From positions 1 through 11,664 of the forward strand of contig CAYQJO010000133.1 of NCBI GenBank assembly GCA_964417785.1: DNA of 11,664 nt, in the 5' to 3' direction. Positions 5,844 to 11,664 of the stretch are shown one piece after another. Position 1 is the first letter of the stretch, and every line of letters begins with the position of its first letter. The stretch is from DAOTUL01 sp034437435 (lineage in GTDB: Bacteria > Chloroflexota > Anaerolineae > Aggregatilineales > Phototrophicaceae). The notes under the pieces were generated by a model that worked only from the letters and a program-made list of their open reading frames with translations, was not told where the DNA came from and did not search any database. Made by a program: the position numbers and the translations under genes.

Positions 5844-6515
5844 GTGCAGGCGTTTATCTTTGACCTCGACGGTGTACTCACCGCCGATACCCTCGAATAC
5901 CACTATCTATCCTGGCAGCGGTTGGCCGATGAAGAGGGTATTTCCTTCAGCCGTGCCGACATGGAAATCCTGCGCGGCCTGACGCGCCGTGCCAGCCTGA
6001 ACACCTTCCTTAAAGGACGTGTTCTGGATGATGCGACGGCCCAGGCATGGATGGATCGCAAGCAGGGTTACTATCTCGACCACATGGAGCAAATGACGCC
6101 CGCCAACCGGCTGCCCGGTGTGACCGAGTTTCTGACGGAAGCCCGCGACTGTGGCATTCGCCTGGGCGTAGCGTCGGCCAGTGCCAACGTCCACCGGGTC
6201 ATCGAGAAGCTGGACCTGATGGCGTACTTCGAGGTCGTCTGCGGCCCGGACTCGGTCGCCAACCCCAAACCATCGCCCGACCAGTTTATCTGGTTGGCTG
6301 GCTATCTCCGCGCCCATATCACCGGATCGGTCGTGTTTGAGGACAGCCGTGCCAGCATTCAGGCGGCGCGTCAGGCCGGATTCTGGACCGTCGGTCTGGG
6401 GGATGGCGATGTCAGCGCCGCCCATATCGCCGTATCTGATCTGTCTGACCTGGATGTAACATGGCTGTGTGACCGGTTTCAATCGTCGGATACCGCCGGG
6501 AACTCACCGGTCTGA
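5844..6515 (+). CDS. pgmB: Beta-phosphoglucomutase-like HAD phosphatase/mutase
   Basis: The 223-residue protein is a HAD-superfamily member resembling beta-phosphoglucomutase, which converts beta-glucose 1-phosphate to glucose 6-phosphate. FDLDGVLT (6-13) gives nucleophile D7 and acid/base D9. EYHYLSWQRLADEEG (18-32) with H20 and RGLTRRASL (44-52) match the mutase cap domain. ASAS (110-113), PKPSPD (141-146; K142) and FEDSRASI (165-172; E166, D167) line up with S114, K145, E169 and D170 of the Lactococcus enzyme. The length is typical. It starts at GTG 5844 with GAAAGGA six bases upstream; an ATG at 5842 is out of frame. It probably shares a transcript with mevalonate kinase. The last 37 bases overlap the convergent PadR gene. 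No sugar phosphorylase that would supply its substrate is present, so a related sugar-phosphate phosphatase is possible. Confidence 0.85.
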   Translation: MQAFIFDLDGVLTADTLEYHYLSWQRLADEEGISFSRADMEILRGLTRRASLNTFLKGRVLDDATAQAWMDRKQGYYLDHMEQMTPANRLPGVTEFLTEARDCGIRLGVASASANVHRVIEKLDLMAYFEVVCGPDSVANPKPSPDQFIWLAGYLRAHITGSVVFEDSRASIQAARQAGFWTVGLGDGDVSAAHIAVSDLSDLDVTWLCDRFQSSDTAGNSPV

Positions 6516-7078
6516 ATGGCGTGAACAGCCAGCCGGTTATGGGCCATCTCCAACCAGGTCCGTATCGCGTTCAACTCCATGATATAAGCTTCCATCGCCA
6601 GTTGCTGGTGGAGCGACCCCAACCCGGATTCATTCAACGCGGCGATGATGCTCTCGCGGTAAAGATCGTTCATCGCATCCCCGTAGCGGATATTGTCGCG
6701 GTAGCTGCTGATCCAGTCCAACACTTCCTGGCGGCTGAGGCGTTTTTCCATGAACTGGAAACGCCACATGGCAATTTCACGCTGTTCGTAGAAGGGGCGC
6801 AGGTTGGGAACCTCGCGCAGCCATTCGTCCAGCAGGCTTTCGCCATCGGCGCTGAGCGTGTAGATTTTGCGTGGACGGGTTTCGTGCGTCATTTCCAGTT
6901 CACCGGCGATGACGCCGGCTTTTTCCAGACGTTTGAGCATGGGATAGATAGAGCCGGGGCTGGCGCTCCAACTGGAGGCGTTGGCGTCGAAGTAACTGAC
7001 AATGCTGTAGCCGGACTGCGGCTCCATGCTGATAAGGCCGAGGACGATATATTCCAGGGTGGTCAGGTCTCTTACCAT
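6479..7078 (-). CDS. PadR-family transcriptional regulator
   Basis: The 199-residue protein has the PadR winged helix-turn-helix at about 7-85: TTLEYIVLGLISMEPQSGYSI at the N-terminus, GSIYPMLKRLEKAGVI (42-57) as the recognition region, and RKIYTLSADGESLLDEWL (70-87) as the wing and following helix. The rest (95-185) is the helical C-terminal dimerisation domain of the longer Vir_act_alpha_C type. Such proteins are usually ligand-released repressors of a nearby gene. Here the obvious target is the divergent dehydrogenase 94 bases away, and possibly PadR itself. The ATG at 7078 has only a weak ribosome site. The 3' end overlaps the beta-phosphoglucomutase-like gene by 37 bases on the opposite strand. 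Confidence 0.92.
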   Translation of the reverse strand: MVRDLTTLEYIVLGLISMEPQSGYSIVSYFDANASSWSASPGSIYPMLKRLEKAGVIAGELEMTHETRPRKIYTLSADGESLLDEWLREVPNLRPFYEQREIAMWRFQFMEKRLSRQEVLDWISSYRDNIRYGDAMNDLYRESIIAALNESGLGSLHQQLAMEAYIMELNAIRTWLEMAHNRLAVHAIQTGEFPAVSDD

Positions 7079-7114
7079 AACTCGTTTCGTAGCATATCGG
7101 ATCGTAATGTCTAT

Positions 7115-7160
7115 TGTTGCACAAGTGGCGGGAATCGTCTATGCTCTTCCCGTGCAAACA
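7115..7160. promoter_or_regulatory. Inverted repeat around the dehydrogenase promoter, possible PadR operator
   Basis: TGTTGCAC (7115-7122) and GTGCAAACA (7152-7160) are inverted copies differing by one inserted T. One half overlaps the -35 box, the other the likely start site, about 35 bases apart. A dimer or a pair of dimers bound here would block the promoter. Assignment to PadR is inferred from position only. Confidence 0.35.
7117..7145 (+). promoter_or_regulatory. Sigma70-type promoter of the dehydrogenase gene
   Basis: TTGCAC (7117-7122), a 17-base spacer and TATGCT (7140-7145) give a well-spaced promoter, with transcription starting near 7152 and a leader of about 20 bases containing GGAGAGG. 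It lies in the 94-base region between the divergent PadR and dehydrogenase genes. Confidence 0.6.
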
Positions 7161-7172
7161 GGAGAGGATACA

Positions 7173-8105
7173 ATGAGGCGTAGATGGGTAGTGTTGGGTA
7201 CAGCGATCACCGGATATTGGCTCTGGTGGCGGCGTCATGGAACGTCCGTTGATCTGACCAACAAGGTTGTGTTGATTACGGGGGCCTCGTCAGGGATTGG
7301 ACGTGCGACCGCTCATGCCTTTGCCGCCGCCGGTGCGGACCTGGTGCTATCGGCACGCCGTGCTGACCGGCTGGAAACTTTGGAACAGGAGTTGGAATGC
7401 TACAGCCGGTCGGTGTTGACGGTGCAGGCGGACACCGCCAAAGATGACGACATTGAGCGATTGGTGCAGGCGGCGGTCGAGCGCTTCGGCCATATTGATG
7501 TGCTGGTCAACAACGCCGGGCAGTGGATCGGTGGTCTGCTGCAAGACAATGACCCTGCTGCCATCCGCGACGTAATGGATGTGAATTTCTACGGTGCGGT
7601 ACGGCTGACACGGGCTGTGCTGCCTCATATGCTGGAACGTAATCGCGGCCACATCGTCAACGTCGCCAGCATTGCCGGATTGGTGCAGTCACCGGGCAAC
7701 ACCGTCTATGCCGGGACCAAAGCCGGTTTGATCGGTTTCACCGAGGCGGTACGCCATGAATTGAGCGGCACGGATATGCGGGTGACCATCGTCCTTCCCG
7801 GTTGGACGCGCACCGAGATGATCGAACACCTGAACGAGTCTGAAATGCGTGGAGCCGGTCTGTTGAATCCCTTTACCGCGACCATCGATATGCCGGAAAC
7901 GATTGCCCAGACCATCGTCGGTGCGGTCATTCATAACCGCCAGCGTGTGATTACCGGCGACCTGCCGCTGCAACTGGCGTTCATGCTTCAGGGCCGGATT
8001 ATCCCGTTCCTGCTCGACATCGGTCTCGACGTGCTGCTTGGTTGGTATCCGCGAGATAAGTATCTGCGCCTGATGGGCGAGATCAGTCGCCAGGATACCA
8101 GATAA
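7173..8105 (+). CDS. Membrane-anchored short-chain dehydrogenase/reductase
   Basis: The 310-residue protein has an N-terminal hydrophobic segment (about 5-19, VVLGTAITGYWLWW) followed by a classical SDR domain. TGASSGIG (36-43) is the NAD(P)-binding loop. ARR (61-63) after the second strand suggests NADP preference. NNAG (113-116), N138, S166 and YAGTK (Y179, K183) form the catalytic set, and LPGWTRTEM (208-216) follows as usual. The C-terminal tail (about 265-300) is hydrophobic and may also touch the membrane. The substrate cannot be predicted; a lipophilic carbonyl or alcohol would suit membrane attachment. The start at ATG 7173 is supported by GGAGAGG five bases upstream and by the promoter at 7117-7145. 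An upstream in-frame ATG at 7026 lies inside the PadR gene and was rejected. Divergence from PadR suggests inducible expression. Confidence 0.9.
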   Translation: MRRRWVVLGTAITGYWLWWRRHGTSVDLTNKVVLITGASSGIGRATAHAFAAAGADLVLSARRADRLETLEQELECYSRSVLTVQADTAKDDDIERLVQAAVERFGHIDVLVNNAGQWIGGLLQDNDPAAIRDVMDVNFYGAVRLTRAVLPHMLERNRGHIVNVASIAGLVQSPGNTVYAGTKAGLIGFTEAVRHELSGTDMRVTIVLPGWTRTEMIEHLNESEMRGAGLLNPFTATIDMPETIAQTIVGAVIHNRQRVITGDLPLQLAFMLQGRIIPFLLDIGLDVLLGWYPRDKYLRLMGEISRQDTR

Positions 8106-8131
8106 ATACAGGTTCTTTCGGCACGAACGTT

Positions 8132-8137
8132 TATAAC
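8132..8137 (+). promoter_or_regulatory. Possible -10 box (TATAAC) for the GH13 enzyme gene
   Basis: TATAAC sits 24 bases before the GTG start in the 56-base gap after the dehydrogenase gene, but no good -35 is seen at the usual distance. It may allow the GH13 enzyme and phosphatase genes to be expressed separately from the dehydrogenase. Confidence 0.35.
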
Positions 8138-8161
8138 TGAATCAACAAATCGGGAGAGCTT

Positions 8162-10471
8162 GTGGTACAGATAAACATCGACGCAACCGCTGTATTTATT
8201 CAACAGTTGCACGGGGAAGGTGAAGCGGGCTTTGACGCGGCTCGCCGGATTGTGCGCCACCTGGGCGCACACCTTCGTGAGGGCCGGGCCGAGATTGGCT
8301 TCTGGGTTCCGGACGGCGGTGAGGTAGTCCTCGAAGTCCTGCGACCGCAAGAATCGCTGGATTTACGGGCGGATCGGCAGCAGGTGACATTCATCCGCCA
8401 GCAGGTGCCGCTGGTGCGTGACGGCGAGTTCGTCTGGGGGGTGATTGATGGGATGATCCCTGGCAGCCGTGACCGGATCGGTGATTTCTACTGGCTGCGC
8501 CGCCCCGATGGGCGCACCATCACCGATTTCATGGCGTATTCGGTGCCGTTTGGTGTGCTGGCCCCGGCGGAGTTCTATGATATGGATGGTCTCTTCGCCG
8601 GTCGTGGTGATGCCGAACACTTCCAGAATCTCGTCACCGAAGCCGACCCCGACGGTGTGCCGCGCATTACTGCGCCGGTCAATATCTTACAGATTCACCC
8701 CGGTACCGCCTCCGCTGATGGGACATTGGCCGGATTAACCGAAATCTACACCCGGATCGCGGACAAGATTCGCGCCGGTGAAGCGCTGACCCCGGCAGAA
8801 GAGAATTACGTCGGCTATGATGCCATCGAGTTGATGCCGGTCGAGCCGCCCATCGAGCATGAAGCCGGGCCGCTGTTCTGGGAGGAAATCGCCGCCGATG
8901 ACGAATCCTTGACCGTCACGCTGCGGCGGCACGACATCATTGACTGGGGCTACGATGTGATGATCTCGGCGTCCCCGGCGACCAACCCGTCGGTGCTGCG
9001 CAGCAAGCGCCCGGATGAACTGCTGGATTTGATCGTGGCGCTGCATAATTTCCCCGGCAGGCCCATCATGTTCATGTATGACATCGTATACGGTCATACG
9101 GATAATCAGGCTCTCAAGGTGTTTCCGCCGGATTTTCTGGCAGGACCGAATATGTACGGGCAAAACCTGAACTATCTGAATCCGGTGGTGCGGGCCATGC
9201 TGATCGAGATGCAGCGGCGCAAGCACGATTACGGCGCAGACGGTATTCGCGTGGATGGGGCGCAGGACTTCAAATGGTGGCAGCCGGATACCGACGAGAT
9301 GATCCACGATGACGATTATCTGCGCCTGATGAACGATGTGGAGCAGGAGGCCGCTGGTGTCCGCTACCGTCCCTGGATGATCTTCGAGGATGGGCGACCC
9401 TGGCCGCGCACCGATTGGGAACTGGCTTCGACTTACCGTGAGGTCACCAGGCACATGTCCAACGTGTGGCAGTGGGGGCCGCTGACCTTCGCCCACAATA
9501 CCCCGTTTCTATTTACGTTCTGGATCAACAAGTGGTGGCGCATCCGCGAGATGGCCGAGTTCGGGCGCGAGTGGATCACCGGCTGTGCCAACCATGACAC
9601 GCTGCGACGCGGTACCCAGGTGCCGCTCGACGCCCGCGTGAACACCTACCTGGGTGATACGCTGCCGGAGATATTCCAGAACGGCTACGATAACCCGGCG
9701 GCCAAACTGTTTGACTACGCCATGATGCCCGGCGTGCCGATGGATTTCTTGCAAGGGGCTATGCGTGCGCCCTGGGGTTTCATTCGCAACACCGACGACC
9801 GTTACGGTGTAAAGGTTGTCTCCGAGGAGGCGCGTTTCTCAAACTGGGCCATGACCGAGGAGCGCTTCACCCGTGATGTGGCTTTCCCGCGTTTGAAAGC
9901 GATGGGCTTCAGCGATCTGGGCGAACTTCGCCGTTTTATGCACACGCTCGATCATGCAGTCCAGGCGACCGACGGCGCTCTGCCGGTGGTGGCCGATATG
10001 ATGAACGCGGTCACGCCGCCGCTGGCCGGTCCGCGCCTGGATGTGGCGGCGCTCAAGCGTTTTGCCCACAACTGGATGGAGGACGTTCACGAGTATTGCA
10101 ACGTCACCCTCTATTACGACGATCAAATCCCGGAGCGGACGGCCTTTAACCGGGTGGTGCGTGTGTTTCGCCGCCAGCGTCCCTGGTTGATGGACAACAT
10201 CGGCCCGAACGAGTATTTCAACCATTTGCACCCGACACGAGGCGCGGTCATCTTCTATGGACTGCGCCGGGGGCCGGACGAGGATGTGCTGTTTGTCGCC
10301 AATATGGAAGGCGCACCGCGCACATTGACCCCGCTTGAACTACCAATTTCTGGTTTGCCGCGTGATGGCTGGCAGCTTGCACTGGCGGCACCGGGGCTGG
10401 TTATCACCGCTGTTGACGCACCGCTCACCCTGGCCGACAGCCAGGGCGCGGTATTTGTGAGGACGAATTGA
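8162..10471 (+). CDS. GH13-family glycosidase, probably glucosylglycerol hydrolase (GghA-like)
   Basis: The 769-residue protein has no signal peptide and should be cytoplasmic. An N-terminal beta-rich region (about 40-140; HLGAHLREGRAEIGFWVPDG, PGSRDRIGDFYWL) precedes an alpha-amylase-type barrel: AIELMPVE (221-228), region I MYDIVYGHTDN (305-315; D307, H312), region II GIRVDGAQD (361-369; nucleophile D365), region III MIFED (406-410; acid/base E409) and region IV CANHDT (475-480; D479). The complete triad indicates an active retaining alpha-glycoside enzyme. The domain layout and N-terminal wording recall cyanobacterial glucosylglycerol hydrolase, which releases glucose from the compatible solute glucosylglycerol; this match is from memory. 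Region I has G where most GH13 enzymes have N (DVVxNH). It starts at GTG 8162, with GGGAG five bases upstream. Its TGA overlaps the ATG of the phosphatase gene by one base. Another GH13 specificity is possible. Confidence 0.8.
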   Translation: MVQINIDATAVFIQQLHGEGEAGFDAARRIVRHLGAHLREGRAEIGFWVPDGGEVVLEVLRPQESLDLRADRQQVTFIRQQVPLVRDGEFVWGVIDGMIPGSRDRIGDFYWLRRPDGRTITDFMAYSVPFGVLAPAEFYDMDGLFAGRGDAEHFQNLVTEADPDGVPRITAPVNILQIHPGTASADGTLAGLTEIYTRIADKIRAGEALTPAEENYVGYDAIELMPVEPPIEHEAGPLFWEEIAADDESLTVTLRRHDIIDWGYDVMISASPATNPSVLRSKRPDELLDLIVALHNFPGRPIMFMYDIVYGHTDNQALKVFPPDFLAGPNMYGQNLNYLNPVVRAMLIEMQRRKHDYGADGIRVDGAQDFKWWQPDTDEMIHDDDYLRLMNDVEQEAAGVRYRPWMIFEDGRPWPRTDWELASTYREVTRHMSNVWQWGPLTFAHNTPFLFTFWINKWWRIREMAEFGREWITGCANHDTLRRGTQVPLDARVNTYLGDTLPEIFQNGYDNPAAKLFDYAMMPGVPMDFLQGAMRAPWGFIRNTDDRYGVKVVSEEARFSNWAMTEERFTRDVAFPRLKAMGFSDLGELRRFMHTLDHAVQATDGALPVVADMMNAVTPPLAGPRLDVAALKRFAHNWMEDVHEYCNVTLYYDDQIPERTAFNRVVRVFRRQRPWLMDNIGPNEYFNHLHPTRGAVIFYGLRRGPDEDVLFVANMEGAPRTLTPLELPISGLPRDGWQLALAAPGLVITAVDAPLTLADSQGAVFVRTN

Positions 10472-11586
10472 TGCGATTCATGTTGCGCTGGTTGGTCGCC
10501 GCCATAGTAGGCTCCGCCGGGATCAGTTTTCTACTCTCCCGACGCGAACGGCAGGCCGAATACCCGTCTGCCGAGACTTTTGTCCGGCCACTCGATGTCG
10601 ATCTGGCGGTGGTGCCGGTGGGCGACAACGGCGTTTATGAACTGGTGTGGACGACGGGCAGCAGGCCAATGGCCGTCGTCGCCAGCCACGATCCGGGCGC
10701 GGTCCATTGGGTGCCGCTCGAAATGCAGTGGGCCGATGACCAGTTGTTTGTCAGCGGCGTCGAATCAACCCGGCGTGTTTACTTCGAGGTGGAATTCGAC
10801 AGCGGCGAGCGGATGGTGGTGGCCGAACGCATTTTGCCGGTGGAGGGCATTGCCAACCTGCGCGATCTGGGCGGCTATCGCACGGCGGATGGCCGGCAGG
10901 TTCGCTGGGGGCGGGTGTTTCGCTCCGGTGCACTCTCCAGCCCGACCGAGCGCGACCGTGAGTTTCTGGACTCGCTGGGTATCTTGCTGGTATGTGATCT
11001 GCGCAGTGAGCGCGAGGTTGAGGAGCATCCCGATGTGCTGCCGCGCAGCGAGATTCTGACCTACGAGCATATGCCGCTGGCGACCGAGGACGATCAGATC
11101 GACCGGCTGCGGGTGCTTCTCTTCAACAAGCGCAGGCTGGCGACCATGCTGCCGGATATGTATACCGGCGTGATGATTGACGACAACGCACGGCTTTTCG
11201 GCCAGATTCTCTCACGGCTGGCCGACCCGGAGAATCTGCCGGCGCTGGTTCACTGTACCGCCGGGAAGGACCGCGCCGGGGTCGCGTCGGCGCTGCTGCT
11301 TTCGGCGTTGGGTGTGCCGGAGGCGACGATCATCGCCGACTACACCCTGAGCAACCACTACTACAGCAGCTTCCACCGCTATGCCACATCGGCCTTGCAG
11401 CCGGTGGCCTGGATGGGCGTAAGCGCCGATGATCTGCACCCGCTGCTGATCGCCGATGCAAACGTTCTGGCGGCCACCTTCCAGCATATCCGCGACCGTT
11501 ACGGGTCGATCATGGCCTATCTACGCGATGCCGCCGGGGTCGATGACGCAACGGTAGCAAAGCTGCGCGAGAACCTGCTGGTTTAA
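10471..11586 (+). CDS. Membrane-anchored HCxxGKDR protein-tyrosine phosphatase (LipA/PtpB type)
   Basis: The 371-residue protein has an N-terminal hydrophobic anchor (about 6-22), a beta-rich domain (about 38-122), and a tyrosine phosphatase domain of the Y_phosphatase3 family from about 124 onward. GIANLRDLGGYRT (126-138) is the family entry motif, VCDLRSERE (174-182) follows, and HCTAGKDRAG (261-270) is the P-loop with nucleophile C262 and arginine R268. Relatives such as Listeria LipA and mycobacterial PtpB act on phosphotyrosine and phosphoinositides. The natural substrate here is unknown. Positive charges flank both sides of the anchor, so whether the catalytic domain is inside or outside is unclear. 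ATG 10471 overlaps the upstream TGA (TGATG) and has GAGGA seven bases before it; a TTG three bases earlier is less likely. The one-base overlap indicates translational coupling with the GH13 enzyme. Confidence 0.9.
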   Translation: MRFMLRWLVAAIVGSAGISFLLSRRERQAEYPSAETFVRPLDVDLAVVPVGDNGVYELVWTTGSRPMAVVASHDPGAVHWVPLEMQWADDQLFVSGVESTRRVYFEVEFDSGERMVVAERILPVEGIANLRDLGGYRTADGRQVRWGRVFRSGALSSPTERDREFLDSLGILLVCDLRSEREVEEHPDVLPRSEILTYEHMPLATEDDQIDRLRVLLFNKRRLATMLPDMYTGVMIDDNARLFGQILSRLADPENLPALVHCTAGKDRAGVASALLLSALGVPEATIIADYTLSNHYYSSFHRYATSALQPVAWMGVSADDLHPLLIADANVLAATFQHIRDRYGSIMAYLRDAAGVDDATVAKLRENLLV

Positions 11587-11623
11587 CCAGAAAAATACAT
11601 AGCCCGGTACTCTACATTTCTGC

Positions 11624-11647
11624 GGACGGCAAGAATGCCGTCCCTAC
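11624..11647 (-). repeat. GTAGGG-type palindromic element, right edge
   Basis: GGACGGCA (11624-11631), loop AGAA and TGCCGTCC (11636-11643) form a perfect 8-bp hairpin followed by CTAC. Read on the minus strand it begins GTAGGGACGG, the same plan as the elements at 64-89 and 130-153: an 8-bp stem, a short variable loop and a GTAGGG edge. It lies 37 bases after the phosphatase stop and could mark the 3' end of that transcript. Confidence 0.7.
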
Positions 11648-11656
11648 CCACATTTC

Positions 11657-11664
11657 GTAGGGAC
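11657..11664 (+). repeat. Start of a further GTAGGGAC element, cut by the window end
   Basis: GTAGGGAC at 11657-11664 faces TCCCTAC at 11641-11647 across nine bases, so two elements appear to be arranged head to head. Only the first eight bases are inside the window. Confidence 0.4.

Noticed and set aside
7026..7172. ATG 7026 as start of the dehydrogenase
   Set aside because: It would lie inside the padR coding region and upstream of the promoter, and ATG 7173 has GGAGAGG and begins with a typical membrane anchor.
8106..8161. Riboswitch or leader RNA before the GH13 gene
   Set aside because: Only 56 bases are available, and the one hairpin visible (GTTC/GAAC near 8112-8128) has a four-base stem.
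6479..11586. A defence or secondary-metabolite island
   Set aside because: No nuclease-helicase, toxin-antitoxin, synthase or transporter set is present. The genes are ordinary metabolic and regulatory families with codon use similar across the window.

Overview
The window reads as a G+C-rich bacterial chromosome segment, most likely from the phylum Chloroflexota (Anaerolineae-like). That placement is an inference from three things: bacterial mevalonate-pathway genes, a glucosylglycerol-hydrolase-like GH13 enzyme, and short GTAGGGACG-type palindromes between genes of a kind I associate with that group. No rRNA, tRNA, CRISPR array, transposase or phage gene was seen. Nine intact protein genes fill almost all of the sequence and no gap exceeds about 165 bases.

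Left block, minus strand, in transcription order from 4765 to 166: a mevalonate-type decarboxylase (mvaD-like), a secreted TolB/WD40-like beta-propeller protein, an aminoglycoside O-phosphotransferase of the APH(6)/hydroxyurea-kinase type whose ATG follows the propeller stop by one base, and a beta-CASP metallo-beta-lactamase ribonuclease. A hairpin and a perfect TATAAT box between mvaD and the propeller gene suggest the last three genes form their own transcription unit. Beyond the ribonuclease gene lies a patch of nested palindromes and direct repeats, and the ribonuclease stop codon lies inside one of them.

Middle block: mevalonate kinase is divergent from mvaD across 82 bases and is followed by a beta-phosphoglucomutase-like HAD enzyme, probably in the same transcript. 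This gene overlaps the end of a convergent PadR-family regulator. The PadR gene is in turn divergent from a membrane-anchored short-chain dehydrogenase, with a good sigma70-type promoter and an inverted repeat between them.

Right block, plus strand: the dehydrogenase is followed by the GH13-family glucosylglycerol-hydrolase-like enzyme and, overlapping it by one base (TGATG), a membrane-anchored HCxxGKDR protein-tyrosine phosphatase. The window ends in another palindrome of the family seen at the left edge.

Functional themes are isoprenoid precursor supply (mevalonate kinase and decarboxylase, with no phosphomevalonate kinase, isopentenyl phosphate kinase or isomerase in the window), glucoside or compatible-solute turnover (GH13 enzyme, possibly beta-phosphoglucomutase), and small regulatory or detoxification functions. 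I see no clear new multi-gene defence or biosynthetic system. The most unusual signals are the repeat patch at the left edge, the GH13 enzyme/tyrosine phosphatase coupling, and the PadR/dehydrogenase control region.
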